Positions 18,274 to 27,737 of a DNA stretch of 64,000 bases are shown here, in pieces; position 1 is the first letter of the stretch, and each line of letters starts with the position of its first letter. Source of the stretch: Flavobacteriales bacterium (lineage in GTDB: Bacteria > Bacteroidota > Bacteroidia > Flavobacteriales_D > CAJJDF01); the NCBI GenBank assembly GCA_018609055.1, contig JABAYJ010000008.1, positions 62,001 to 126,000 of the forward strand. Reading direction: 5' to 3'. The notes under the pieces are model-generated. The model was not told where the DNA came from. It saw nothing but the letters and a program-made list of their open reading frames with translations, and did not search any database. Both the position numbers and the translations under genes were made by a program.

Positions 18274-19441
18274 ATGAAAACAATATTCCCTTTTTTTCTT
18301 TCAATATTCATCTTAACTTCTTGTGTATCTAAGGCTATCATTGTTAAAAATCAATATTACCCAAACGGAAAAGTTAAACTAGCTTCTGAAATGGTTAAGA
18401 ACAAACCACATGGAACAACCAAAGAATATAACGAAACGGGAACCTTACTTTATGAATACAACTTCGAAAATGGTGTACTAAATGGAATAACAAAGCAGTA
18501 TTATTTTGATAACGAAGATTTACCTAATGTTAACTATGCTGAAATTGTATTTGTTAATGGGGTAAGAACATCCTACGAAGCATTTTATAAAAGTGGAAAA
18601 CTCTTTGAGAAAGGAAATTATTTGAATGATGAATTACATGGAAAAATGACCCAATACTATGAAACTGGTGAAAAATGGGTAGAATGCATGTATGATAATG
18701 GAAAAAGTAAAGAACAATTAATTTTTTTTAAAACTGGATAACTTCTACAAAAAGGAGAAACTATTAATGGTGAATACAATGGAGAGGTAACACAATATTA
18801 TAAAGATGGAACAACTGAGATAATATTTAATTACAAAGATAACGAGCCTAACGGACGAGCTATTAAATATTTAGATGAAGACACGTATCAAATCTGTGAG
18901 TACCAGATAGGAAACTTACTTTATTGCCGAATTTTTGACAATGCAACTGATAAACTTCTTGAATACGTTCCTTTTGACAACTTTCTGAGACATGGAATTG
19001 GTTATGAGTATTATTCTACTGGGTTTGATACACTTCGTACTGTATATTTTGATTCAGATACTGTAATAAAAACAATCTCTTTTTATGAAAACAAACAGGC
19101 TGAAAGAATTATTCCTTTTGTAAACAACATCCCGTATGGAATTGTTATCGAATATCATGAAAACGGAAACATTAGAATGGAACTAAATATTGTGAAAGAT
19201 GTTCAACAAGGGATTACAAAATCTTACTTTGAAACAGGAGAATTGGAATGGGAAGAGAATTACTTAGATGGAGATAAAAAACGGGATATCCAAACAATAC
19301 TATAAAAATGGTGAGGTGAGATATTTTTTTTTATACAAAAACAATCAGTTAAACGGAGAAAGCAAGTATTACTCATCACAAGGAAAACTGATTGACACTA
19401 TGATTTTTATAGATGGAGAACCTCAAGACGAAGAGGATTAA
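18274..19441 (+). pseudogene. MORN-repeat (YwqK-like) lipoprotein gene, two lesions
   Basis: The first frame encodes a lipoprotein signal (LTSC) and repeats of the YwqK type (YYPNGKVKLASEM, YNETGTLLYEYNF). A TAA at 18739-18741 interrupts FFKTG-stop-LLQKGE, where KTGKLLQKGE would be the normal repeat: one base change, AAA to TAA. The frame then runs to 19305. At about 19275-19281 an extra A in an A run shifts the frame: YLDGDK continues in the next frame as NGISKQYYKNGEVRYF and ends at 19441. The intact protein would have about 388 residues. MORN-like repeats are binding scaffolds. Two separate lesions suggest true decay. Confidence 0.85.
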
Positions 19442-19546
19442 AAATAATTTAGAGCTAAATATAAACCAACAAAAAAGACTTGGACCATTATTATTGGCCT
19501 ATTTACTATCTTTACTTTAGATAGTATTTTCATCTAAAATCAACTC

Positions 19547-20206
19547 ATGTTTTCATTCCTTAAGAACAAAAAAATAAACATCAACTCTATCTCCTTCCCT
19601 ACTTTTGATTGGGAAGTTATGAAAGAAGACGACTATTTTAAACAATGGATAAATAAAGAACAGACTGTTGCTTTATCAATTAACTTTTTTGATTCTAAAC
19701 CGGACTTACCATACTTGAATGAAATTGATGTAGTAAGAGAATTTTACCGCAAAGAACTCTCTGCACATAACGGAGGATTGATTGAAGTGAATATCAAAGA
19801 AATTGAGGACTACAAAACAATAAAAACAATTTTTAAAATTTCTCAGGAGCCAACAGGAATATCCTATTTATCTTCTTTAACTTTTCCTTTTAAAGAGTAT
19901 AGCTTTGTTATTAAAATTCAGTCACTTGAGTACGGAATGACAGGAACTAGAGAATCAGAAATTATAGCTTCTTTATTGGAGAATAATGAACTTACTCCAA
20001 ATGGAGACAGTTATTTAGAATGGGCTAGAGATCCATATAAAAATGAGTTTAAAGAAGGACTTTTGATGAACTTGTCTGAACAAGAAATTTACGATTCATT
20101 GTACTCTAATCATGCATTAAGTAAAGCCAGAAAATTGATTAATACAATTGAAGGTAAGCTTGTTTTTGATGATGAATTAAAGAATTTGAAACGACTAAAA
20201 AAGTAA
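19547..20206 (+). CDS. Conserved protein of unknown function
   Basis: A 219-residue protein without signal peptide or membrane helix. It has an N-terminal basic strand (FLKNKKININS) and a mixed alpha/beta body containing FKISQEPTGISYLSSLTFPF, WARDPY and a charged C-terminal end. No known domain is recognised. It lies between the MORN pseudogene and a TPR gene (36 bp) on the same strand. A short hairpin-like sequence at 19481-19520 precedes it. Confidence 0.6.
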   Translation: MFSFLKNKKININSISFPTFDWEVMKEDDYFKQWINKEQTVALSINFFDSKPDLPYLNEIDVVREFYRKELSAHNGGLIEVNIKEIEDYKTIKTIFKISQEPTGISYLSSLTFPFKEYSFVIKIQSLEYGMTGTRESEIIASLLENNELTPNGDSYLEWARDPYKNEFKEGLLMNLSEQEIYDSLYSNHALSKARKLINTIEGKLVFDDELKNLKRLKK

Positions 20207-20242
20207 ACTTGTTTACCCTAAATAGCTTAATTTTGTATTACT

Positions 20243-20869
20243 ATGAAGAACAAATTTTACCTAAAAGCACTCGATAAAATCACAGAAAAAAAATTAGCTG
20301 AAGCTATTCTCTTTCTGGATAAGGCAATTGAGGAAGAGCCTAATAACCCTATTTATTTTAGCGAGAGAGGAGTTTGTTATTTAAACCTTGACCAAACTGG
20401 CCGAGCATTAGAAGACATGAACCAAAGTGTGAAACTTGATCCAGATTATGCTTACCGATATGCCAGTAGAGCTTTTGTAAAAGACCGAATGGGCGATATT
20501 GAAGGAGGAATTGCAGATTATGAAATTGCAGTAAAATTAGAGCCTGAAGATGCTATTGCTTATAATAATCTTGGGATGCTTCAGGAGAAATTGGGTTATA
20601 AGAAGGCATCTGAAAGAAATTTTAAAAGAGCCGATACCTTAGCAGATGAAAATCCTAACTCTTTGCCTGATGTAACTGAGGAAGCTGTAAACAAAGAAAA
20701 CGATAACTTAAAAAAAGACAGTAGTTTACCACCAGTTAATTCTAGATTAAAATCAGTTGAATTAGCTAAAAAAGAAAATTTCGGTTCAGTTTTAACAAAA
20801 ATAATCACTGATAAAAACACCAGAAGAGACTTTTGGAAGTTTATTAAAAATGGATTTATGATTAAATAA
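20243..20869 (+). CDS. TPR-repeat protein
   Basis: A 208-residue soluble protein with at least three tetratricopeptide repeats: AEAILFLDKAIEEEPNNPIY, GRALEDMNQSVKLDPDYAYR, and GGIADYEIAVKLEPEDAIAY with NNLGMLQEKLGYKKASERNF. A low-complexity Glu/Asn/Lys region follows, and a basic C-terminal end (TRRDFWKFIKNGFMIK). The repeats serve protein-protein contacts; the partner is unknown. Confidence 0.8.
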   Translation: MKNKFYLKALDKITEKKLAEAILFLDKAIEEEPNNPIYFSERGVCYLNLDQTGRALEDMNQSVKLDPDYAYRYASRAFVKDRMGDIEGGIADYEIAVKLEPEDAIAYNNLGMLQEKLGYKKASERNFKRADTLADENPNSLPDVTEEAVNKENDNLKKDSSLPPVNSRLKSVELAKKENFGSVLTKIITDKNTRRDFWKFIKNGFMIK

Positions 20870-20927
20870 TTCGCCATATATTAAGAATAAAATAACTTTA
20901 AACTTAATCACCTGATAAAATAAGTAG

Positions 20928-20935
20928 TACTTTTG
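20928..20935 (+). promoter_or_regulatory. -7 promoter box before the MarC gene
   Basis: TACTTTTG exactly matches the TAnnTTTG consensus, 34 bases upstream of the MarC-family start. No clear -33 TTG is present. Confidence 0.45.
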
Positions 20936-20969
20936 CACTCGATTTAAGAAAAAAATAAAACGATTAAAT

Positions 20970-21566
20970 ATGGCATTTGACATCACACAACTACTATCAG
21001 TAACACTTATTCTTTTTGGGGTAATAGATATTATAGGTTCTATACCTATTGTACTAGACATAAAAAATAAAGGAATAAAAATAGAATCTGGAAAAGCAAC
21101 AATAGTTGCTGGTGCCATTATGATTATATTTTTATTTTTTGGAGATAATGTTTTAGGGCTTTTTGGAGTAGATATTCGTTCGTTTGCTGTTGCTGGTTCA
21201 TTAATACTTTTCTTTTTAGGAATTGAAATGGTATTGGGAATTACCCTATTTAAAGAAACTGAAGGAACTAGTTCGGGATCAATAGTTCCAATTGCATTCC
21301 CAATTATTGCTGGTGCAGGAACAATGACTACAATAATCTCATTAAGAGCCGAGTATTTACCATCTAGTATATTAATAGGGATTTTAATAAACGTTCTAGT
21401 AGTTTATATTGTATTAAGAAGTTCTAACTTTATAGGAAGAAAAATAGGAAAAAGTGGAATGGCAGTACTCCGTAAAGTATTTGGAATTATCTTATTATCC
21501 ATTTCTATCAAGCTTTTTACAGAAAATATCACCACTTTAATCGCAATTACCAATGATTCTATATAA
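20970..21566 (+). CDS. MarC-family integral membrane protein
   Basis: A 198-residue protein with six predicted transmembrane helices and the MarC signature loop FPIIAGAGTMTTIISL. Despite its historical link to multiple antibiotic resistance, MarC has no proven role in resistance; the family is listed with putative NAAT transporters. Length is normal. Its end overlaps the next gene by 14 bp, suggesting coupling. Confidence 0.88.
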   Translation: MAFDITQLLSVTLILFGVIDIIGSIPIVLDIKNKGIKIESGKATIVAGAIMIIFLFFGDNVLGLFGVDIRSFAVAGSLILFFLGIEMVLGITLFKETEGTSSGSIVPIAFPIIAGAGTMTTIISLRAEYLPSSILIGILINVLVVYIVLRSSNFIGRKIGKSGMAVLRKVFGIILLSISIKLFTENITTLIAITNDSI

Positions 21567-21861
21567 CGTTACCGTAAATATTGATGTTACCGTTCATGAC
21601 GAATGGTTACAATGGATGAAAGAGGTTCACATCCCAGAAGTAATGGCAACTGGTTGTTTCCTTGAAAACAAGATTTGCAGAATATTAGCTGAGGAAGAAG
21701 GTGGGAAAGCTTATTCTATCCAATATTTTGCTCCAGATATGGAAACGTATATCAAGTATCAAACTGAATTTGCTCCAGCTTTACAAGTTGAGCACACTAA
21801 GAAGTATAATGGGAAATTTGGTGCTTTTAGAACTTTATTGGAGGTTGTTCATACATCTTAG
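21553..21861 (+). CDS. DUF4286 family protein
   Basis: A 102-residue protein of the Bacteroidota-specific DUF4286 family: it begins ILYNVTVNIDVTVHDEW and has VHIPEVMATGCF followed by two further strands (SIQYF, YIKYQTEFAPALQ). The size and strand pattern resemble a dimeric ferredoxin-like (ABM) fold. Function is unknown. The start is inside the MarC gene, which also supports it as a real coupled gene. Confidence 0.82.
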   Translation: MILYNVTVNIDVTVHDEWLQWMKEVHIPEVMATGCFLENKICRILAEEEGGKAYSIQYFAPDMETYIKYQTEFAPALQVEHTKKYNGKFGAFRTLLEVVHTS

Positions 21862-21871
21862 AGAAGAAAAA

Positions 21872-22150
21872 CTATAAAGATTTAGCTTTATTTAGCTTTC
21901 TTATCTCTTTGATTAATTTTTGAATATCTTGTTTAGCATTTGCAACAAAAACAACATCTTCTTTTGTCCCACCATTTAATTCTATATCTGCCCTTCTATT
22001 GGAATTGTTATAATCATCTTTATTTTTGACATTTGTCATTATAAAATCTGAGCCAGAATCATGTGTTATTCCCTCTATCATTGGAATCCAATTACCTTCT
22101 GTAGAATTGTCTAACCTTTTTTCTATTTCTTTCAATTCCCATTCAGTCAT
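21872..22150 (-). CDS. Small hypothetical protein (Ea22/Ead-like tail)
   Basis: A 92-residue hydrophilic protein. Its C-terminal half, FVANAKQDIQKLIKEIRKLN, resembles the 'FxAxARxDxPxLLxEV' pattern seen in phage Ea22-like and related small proteins, and the N-terminal helix (EWELKEIEKRLDNSTEGNW) fits the same architecture. It lies between DUF4286 and glyA, 12 bp after the glyA start side, and is read leftward. Function is unknown; the resemblance is from memory of the pattern only. Confidence 0.55.
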   Translation of the reverse strand: MTEWELKEIEKRLDNSTEGNWIPMIEGITHDSGSDFIMTNVKNKDDYNNSNRRADIELNGGTKEDVVFVANAKQDIQKLIKEIRKLNKAKSL

Positions 22151-22162
22151 TCTTCATTATAT

Positions 22163-23437
22163 TTAATAATCAAAAAGCGGCCTTCCTCCCATCAAGGTAT
22201 TAACCTTAGCTTTTATTCCAGCAATTTTCTCGTCATTGTCTTTGTTCATCAATACTTCGTCTATTAGCTCAACAATCTTTGGCATGTCAGCTTCTTTAAG
22301 ACCACGAGTGGTAATTGCAGGTGTTCCTATTCTTATTCCAGAAGTAACAAATGGTGATTTATCATCAAATGGCACCATGTTCTTGTTTACAGTAATATCT
22401 GCTTTCACAAGTGTGTTTTCAGCTTCTTTTCCAGTAATGTCTTTACTTCTCAAATCAATTAACATAGAATGATTATCGGTTCCACCAGAAATAATTTGGT
22501 ATCCACGAGCTACAAACTCAGCAGCCATTGCTTGCGCATTTTTAATTACTTGTATTCCGTATTCTTTAAACTCTGGTTTAAGCGCTTCTCCAAAAGCAAC
22601 AGCTTTAGATGCGATTACATGTTCCAATGGTCCACCTTGTGTTCCAGGAAACACTCCAGAATCTAGTAGTGATGACATTTTTCTTGTAACACCTTTCATA
22701 GTCTTTAATCCAAATGGGTTGTCAAAGTCTTCTCCCATCATAATAACTCCTCCTCTTGGTCCTCTAAGGGTTTTGTGAGTAGTTGTAGTTACAATATGGC
22801 AATGTGGAATTGGATTATTCAACAAACCTTTGGCAATTAATCCTGCAGGATGCGAAACATCTGCAAGTAATAATGCACCAACTGAATCAGCAATTTCTCT
22901 TAATTTCTTGTAATCCCAATCTCTAGCATAAGAAGAAGCACCACAAATAATTACTTTTGGTTGTTCAGCCTTAGCTGTAGCTTCTACTTTATCAAAATCT
23001 ATTAAACCTGTTTCTCTTTGTACTCCGTAAAAAGAAGGTTTATATAATTTTCCTGAAAAATTTACTGGCGAACCGTGAGTTAAATGTCCTCCGTGAGATA
23101 AATCGAAACCTAAAATTTTATCTCCAGGTTTAAGGATAGCTAACATAACTGCAGCATTTGCTTGTGCTCCAGAGTGTGGCTGCACATTTGCCCAAGCTGC
23201 TCCAAATAGTTCTTTCAATCTATCAATAGCAAGTTGCTCTACTTTATCTACCACTTCACAACCTCCATAATATCGTTTACCAGGTAAACCCTCGGCATAT
23301 TTATTAGTTAAAACAGATCCCATAGCTTCCATTACTTGGTCACTTACAAAATTCTCAGAAGCAATTAACTCAATTCCATTAAGTTGCCTGTGTTTCTCTT
23401 GTTCTATTAAATCAAATATTATGCTGTCTTTATTCAT
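22163..23437 (-). CDS. glyA: Serine hydroxymethyltransferase
   Basis: A 424-residue PLP enzyme that interconverts serine and glycine with tetrahydrofolate, the main source of one-carbon units. Landmarks: [15 protein letters not shown] at the start, the tetrahydrofolate/substrate region [15 protein letters not shown], the PLP lysine in [14 protein letters not shown], and [17 protein letters not shown] near the end. Length is typical (about 420). The gene is leftward, alone on its strand side, and divergent from the patatin-like gene. Confidence 0.96.
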   Translation of the reverse strand: MNKDSIIFDLIEQEKHRQLNGIELIASENFVSDQVMEAMGSVLTNKYAEGLPGKRYYGGCEVVDKVEQLAIDRLKELFGAAWANVQPHSGAQANAAVMLAILKPGDKILGFDLSHGGHLTHGSPVNFSGKLYKPSFYGVQRETGLIDFDKVEATAKAEQPKVIICGASSYARDWDYKKLREIADSVGALLLADVSHPAGLIAKGLLNNPIPHCHIVTTTTHKTLRGPRGGVIMMGEDFDNPFGLKTMKGVTRKMSSLLDSGVFPGTQGGPLEHVIASKAVAFGEALKPEFKEYGIQVIKNAQAMAAEFVARGYQIISGGTDNHSMLIDLRSKDITGKEAENTLVKADITVNKNMVPFDDKSPFVTSGIRIGTPAITTRGLKEADMPKIVELIDEVLMNKDNDEKIAGIKAKVNTLMGGRPLFDY

Positions 23438-23472
23438 AGTTAGTAGTTTTGTTGGTTAAAAATAATACAATT

Positions 23473-23550
23473 ACTAGGTAAATGAAACTAAAAAACCGTT
23501 TTAAAATAAAAATTATGGATTTTCATTCGTATCACAATCAAATACCTAGT
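23473..23550. promoter_or_regulatory. Pair of inverted 8-bp motifs between glyA and the patatin gene
   Basis: ACTAGGTA at 23473-23480 and its exact complement TACCTAGT at 23543-23550 stand in opposite orientation 62 bp apart in the divergent intergenic region. They could be two operator half-sites for one regulator or a coincidence in AT-rich DNA. Confidence 0.25.
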
Positions 23551-23614
23551 TAAAATAGTTAACTTTAAGAATTAGTACTCAGGTTTAAATCTGCTTCAAA
23601 AATAATTAATACCC

Positions 23615-25921
23615 ATTAAAACAGCTAAATACATACTTGCTTTTATATTTTTATTTGTATTACAAATAGGAAATGCACAAAGAGTTGGGTTGGTATTAAG
23701 TGGTGGAGGTGCATCAGGAATGGCTCACATTGGTGTATTAATTGCCTTAGAAGAAAACGGAATCCCTATTGATTATATTACTGGTACATCTGCAGGAGCT
23801 CTTATAGGAAGTTTGTATGCCGTAGGATATACACCTGAGCAAATAAAAGCTATGGCAACATCAGATGATTACTATGATGTAGCTAACGGAATTATAGATA
23901 AAGACTATGTTTATTTCTTTAAAGAAAGTACTCCTAATGCTAGTATCGTAAATTTTAGTTTCGATAAAAAGTTTAAACTAGCATCTTCTATTCCGCTTAA
24001 CTTTACGGATCCATCTTTAATAGATTACTTCATGATTGAGAGGTTTACTTTACCCTCATCAACTGCACATTACAATTTTGATAGCTTAATGATCCCTTTT
24101 AGATGCGTAGCATCTGACATTGATGCAAACGAAGAAGTTGTATTTAAAGAAGGTAATTTATCCGAAGCAGTAAGAGCATCTATGACATTTCCTTTTTATG
24201 TTCCACCACTAAAAGTAGACGGCAAAATATTGGTTGATGGAGGTTTATACAATAATTTTCCTGCTGATGTAATGTACAATGATTTTATGCCTGATGTAAT
24301 AATTGGGAGTTCAGTTTCTGCACCTAGGGATACTCCTGGAGATTATGACTTAATTTCTCAGGTAAGAAGTATGATTCAGACTAAATCTGATTTTGAAATT
24401 AGCTGTGATAATAGCATCATTTTATATCCAGATATTCAAGAAATTGGGACTTTTGATTTTAAACTTACAAGAGAAGCAATAAGACAAGGATACCTAGAAA
24501 CCATAAAAAATATGGATTCTATTAAAGCAATGGTTTCTAGAAGAATTGATAGCGAAGAACTTAAAAAGAAGAGAAGTAAATTTAACAAAAACATTAATAA
24601 AGAGATTGTTATCTCTACAATAGAAATAGAAGGACTTAAAAAAGGAGAGGAAAATTACTTTATCAATACACTTAAAAACAAAAATGAGAATACTACTCTA
24701 TCCGAAATAAAGAGTAAATATTTCAGACTTATAACTGATGATAAAATAAAGTTTATGTTCCCTAAAGTGACTAAAAATCCTTTAGATGACTTTTATACAT
24801 TAACCATTAAAGTAAAAAAAGAACCTGAATTTGATTTTAGAGTTGGAGGAAGCTTTACTTCTAAAGCAAACAATACTGGTTACTTAGGTTTAGATTATAA
24901 AAATATAAACAAATACGTATCACTTACAGCTGCTTCTAACTTCTATTTCGGAAGGTTTTACAACTCTATTGATATTGCTCCAAGAATAGATTTTCCTCTT
25001 GATTTACCATTTTATATAGAACCTTCTATCACTTACAATCGTTGGGATTATTACAGAAGTTTAACTACCTTTTTTGATGATACTAAACCTTCTTACTTAA
25101 TCAAGAACGAAGCATTTTGGGGGTTATCACTTGGTTTTCCTGCAAGTAATAAAAGTAAAGTTACTTTCGATTTCAAAAGTGGATTAATTAATAACGAATA
25201 TTACCAAACCGACCAATTTTTATCGGTAGATACTGCTGATGTCACTGAGTTTTTCTTTAATAATTTGAAAGCAAGTTTCGAACGAAACAGCCTTGATAAT
25301 CTGTATTATTCTAAGGACGGTAGTAAACTAAAAATAAGTGCTGGTTTCACCCAAGGAACTGAAACAAATCGTTCTGGATCCACCTCTATTTTTACACCCG
25401 ATTCACTATCAAGATTTAACCATAATTGGTTCAAAGCTTCTTTCGAGTATGAGCAATACTTCCGATTTATAGATAATTACAATGTAGGTTTAATGCTACA
25501 AGGAGTATTTTCTAATCAACCCTTTTTCAACAACTATACTTCTAGTATTTTAATGGCTCCTCAGTTCAGCCCAATTCCAGAAACACAAACTCAATTTATC
25601 CCTTCGTTTGCAGCTAACACATATGCTGGAGTAGGAATTAAAAATGTACTTACTATCTATAAATCATTAGATTTAAGATTAGAAGGTTACGCTTTTATAC
25701 CTTACGCAAATATATTAGATAATAACAAAAAAGCTGAGTTCACTCCCACTCTGGGTTCAACATCACAATATTATATTGCATCAGCAATTATTGTATTTAA
25801 TAGTCCACTAGGGCCTGCAAGTTTTACTACAAACTATATGGATTACAGAGAAAATAAATGGTCGTTCCTTTTTAACTTCAACTTCCTTATTTTCAATAGA
25901 AAAGCTTTAAACCATTTCTAA
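23615..25921 (+). CDS. Patatin-like phospholipase with C-terminal beta-barrel
   Basis: The reading frame encodes a signal peptide (IKTAKYILAFIFLFVLQIGN from codon 23615, cut before AQRVG) and then a patatin domain: oxyanion GGGASG, nucleophile motif GTSAG, and DGG of the Ser-Asp dyad, within residues 25-225. A POTRA-like segment and a membrane barrel of the BamA/PlpD type follow. This is a type Vd-like secreted lipase fusion, common in Bacteroidota. No ATG opens the signal peptide: position 23615 is ATT, one base from ATG. The first standard alternative start (TTG 23690) would remove the signal peptide. Either ATT is used or the start has been lost. Confidence 0.82.
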   Translation: MKTAKYILAFIFLFVLQIGNAQRVGLVLSGGGASGMAHIGVLIALEENGIPIDYITGTSAGALIGSLYAVGYTPEQIKAMATSDDYYDVANGIIDKDYVYFFKESTPNASIVNFSFDKKFKLASSIPLNFTDPSLIDYFMIERFTLPSSTAHYNFDSLMIPFRCVASDIDANEEVVFKEGNLSEAVRASMTFPFYVPPLKVDGKILVDGGLYNNFPADVMYNDFMPDVIIGSSVSAPRDTPGDYDLISQVRSMIQTKSDFEISCDNSIILYPDIQEIGTFDFKLTREAIRQGYLETIKNMDSIKAMVSRRIDSEELKKKRSKFNKNINKEIVISTIEIEGLKKGEENYFINTLKNKNENTTLSEIKSKYFRLITDDKIKFMFPKVTKNPLDDFYTLTIKVKKEPEFDFRVGGSFTSKANNTGYLGLDYKNINKYVSLTAASNFYFGRFYNSIDIAPRIDFPLDLPFYIEPSITYNRWDYYRSLTTFFDDTKPSYLIKNEAFWGLSLGFPASNKSKVTFDFKSGLINNEYYQTDQFLSVDTADVTEFFFNNLKASFERNSLDNLYYSKDGSKLKISAGFTQGTETNRSGSTSIFTPDSLSRFNHNWFKASFEYEQYFRFIDNYNVGLMLQGVFSNQPFFNNYTSSILMAPQFSPIPETQTQFIPSFAANTYAGVGIKNVLTIYKSLDLRLEGYAFIPYANILDNNKKAEFTPTLGSTSQYYIASAIIVFNSPLGPASFTTNYMDYRENKWSFLFNFNFLIFNRKALNHF

Positions 25922-27376
25922 TTATTTTCTTTCGAAAATCTTGATAAAATAATACCCACCTCCCAATACTGTGTATGCTATTTCGGGATTAAAAGTGGCC
26001 AATGGAATTAGATTCTCATTGGAATCTAATTCATCAATAAAAACACCTCCTTCGTTAGGGCTATTTTGTCCATCCCAAATTAATATATCACCCGATTTTA
26101 ATTCTTCTTCTGGATGAGAGCGATTATCAATCCCTGCTACTATTTGAGAGTTATTTCTATCAAAATGATCACCACCAAACTCTGCTAAATAATGAGCTTG
26201 AAAAACATACATTTTCCTGTCTTCAAGGTTGTGATTCTTTAACCAATCTATAGATTGAATTATTAATCTTTCCTTAGGCTCTGGCTGAACTAATATTACT
26301 GAAGAAACGTTACGAAACGTATGCTTGAGCATAAAAAAACAACACAATGAAAGTATACCAACTTGAATAATTGATGACTTATTAAATCCATTAAATAATT
26401 TAATAAAACTATCCAATCCATACATGGCGATTATAGCCAATAAAGGAATTACTCCTCCTACAATTCTGTGTAAGCCTACAGAAGCACTTTTACCGGCATA
26501 CCATAAGTAGGAATGTCCAAAAATATAGATACAAGCAGGTATTAAAATCAAAGCTAAAAAGACAAGGTTTTTATGTTCAAAAACAGTTTTGATTTTCAGA
26601 AGGAATTTTATACAGACAAAGAAAAAAGAACCTGCAATAAAGTATGAGAGTGGAGTTCCAGTAATGTGTTCTTGATTAATAAAGTAGTTCCAAAATGGTC
26701 CTGTACCATAAATAGATGCTGCTGAATCGTGATAAGGATAATCATAATAATACCAAAGAAATCCTTTATCTACAGCTAAACCTATGAGGCCAAAAACTAC
26801 AAAACCAAAAAACAATCCTAAAATTGGCCAGTATTTTCTTTCTATCAAAAAAGCAACTAAATATATGGGTATAAACAGCATACCTTCTGATCTGGAAAAA
26901 ATGATAAATGACACCACTAATGCAGACCATAAATACTTTTTATTCAGGAATAAATAGGCTGACAAAATAGCTACTAACCCAAACAAAGGTTCAGTTAAAG
27001 CAGACTGGGCAAATCGAAAGTAAATTGGAGCAAAAACAACAAAAATAGCTAGTGGAAATGCAAATTTGAAGCCTAACTTTTTTCCAATTTTAAAAGAAAA
27101 GAAAGCCGACAAAATCATTACTAAACTGTTGAAAATAAAGACTCCTTTAACACCAAAAAAGGTAAAAGGATATGACAATACAATGAATAGTGGTTTACCC
27201 CAATGATTTACAATTATCTCCGGATGATCTGCGATAGCTGCTGAATGGAAATAATGAAAAATTGATTCTGATCCTTCGTAATGGACCTCAGAAAATAAGG
27301 ATACATAGCACAACAATACTAACGTTAAGGCTAGTAAAGAATAAAAAACATAAGAATCTAGTCGATTTAAATTCAT
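25922..27376 (-). CDS. GT-C-type membrane glycosyltransferase-like protein
   Basis: A 484-residue polytopic protein with about ten membrane helices. The first periplasmic loop has HYEGSESIFHYFHSAAIADH followed by NHWGKPLFIVLSYPF, the acidic-plus-GKPL pattern found in lipid-linked mannosyltransferase or ArnT-like GT-C enzymes. A soluble domain of about 130 residues ends the protein. The donor and acceptor are not known. It is convergent with the patatin-like gene, with no gap, and is followed by the ferredoxin gene 23 bp upstream in the same direction. Confidence 0.72.
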   Translation of the reverse strand: MNLNRLDSYVFYSLLALTLVLLCYVSLFSEVHYEGSESIFHYFHSAAIADHPEIIVNHWGKPLFIVLSYPFTFFGVKGVFIFNSLVMILSAFFSFKIGKKLGFKFAFPLAIFVVFAPIYFRFAQSALTEPLFGLVAILSAYLFLNKKYLWSALVVSFIIFSRSEGMLFIPIYLVAFLIERKYWPILGLFFGFVVFGLIGLAVDKGFLWYYYDYPYHDSAASIYGTGPFWNYFINQEHITGTPLSYFIAGSFFFVCIKFLLKIKTVFEHKNLVFLALILIPACIYIFGHSYLWYAGKSASVGLHRIVGGVIPLLAIIAMYGLDSFIKLFNGFNKSSIIQVGILSLCCFFMLKHTFRNVSSVILVQPEPKERLIIQSIDWLKNHNLEDRKMYVFQAHYLAEFGGDHFDRNNSQIVAGIDNRSHPEEELKSGDILIWDGQNSPNEGGVFIDELDSNENLIPLATFNPEIAYTVLGGGYYFIKIFERK

Positions 27377-27399
27377 TTATAAAAGTAGGGAATTCTTAA

Positions 27400-27732
27400 C
27401 TATTCGCCTACTGGTGCAAGTTTTACAACTAAATTATCTAATTCAGGAGCTATATGAAGTTGACATCCAAGTCTACTTTTTTCATCATCTACAAAAAAAG
27501 CTTCATCCAACATATCCTCTTCTTCATCCGATTTTTCTGGCAATTCATTATCGGACTCAATATACATATGACATGAAGCACACATTGCCATTCCTCCGCA
27601 GGTTCCTTCAACTGGTAGTTCGTAAGATTTACAAACTTCCATCATATTCATACTCATATCAGTAGGAGCTTCTAATTCGTGAGCTACTCCTTCCCTATCA
27701 ATTACGGTAACTTTTATAATATTATCTTCCAT
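27400..27732 (-). CDS. 2Fe-2S ferredoxin
   Basis: A 110-residue adrenodoxin-type ferredoxin. The cluster cysteines are Cys45, Cys51, Cys54 (TCGGMAMCASC) and Cys90 (LGCQ). An acidic patch (DEEEDMLDEAFFVDDE) sits in the partner-binding region. It lies 5 bp downstream of the ferredoxin-NADP reductase gene in the same direction, so it is probably the natural redox partner of that enzyme. Confidence 0.92.
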   Translation of the reverse strand: MEDNIIKVTVIDREGVAHELEAPTDMSMNMMEVCKSYELPVEGTCGGMAMCASCHMYIESDNELPEKSDEEEDMLDEAFFVDDEKSRLGCQLHIAPELDNLVVKLAPVGE

Positions 27733-27737
27733 AATTT

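Noticed and set aside
23473..23550. A riboswitch between glyA and the patatin gene.
   Set aside because: Only one 8-bp complementary pair 62 bp apart is present and no known riboswitch core was recognised.
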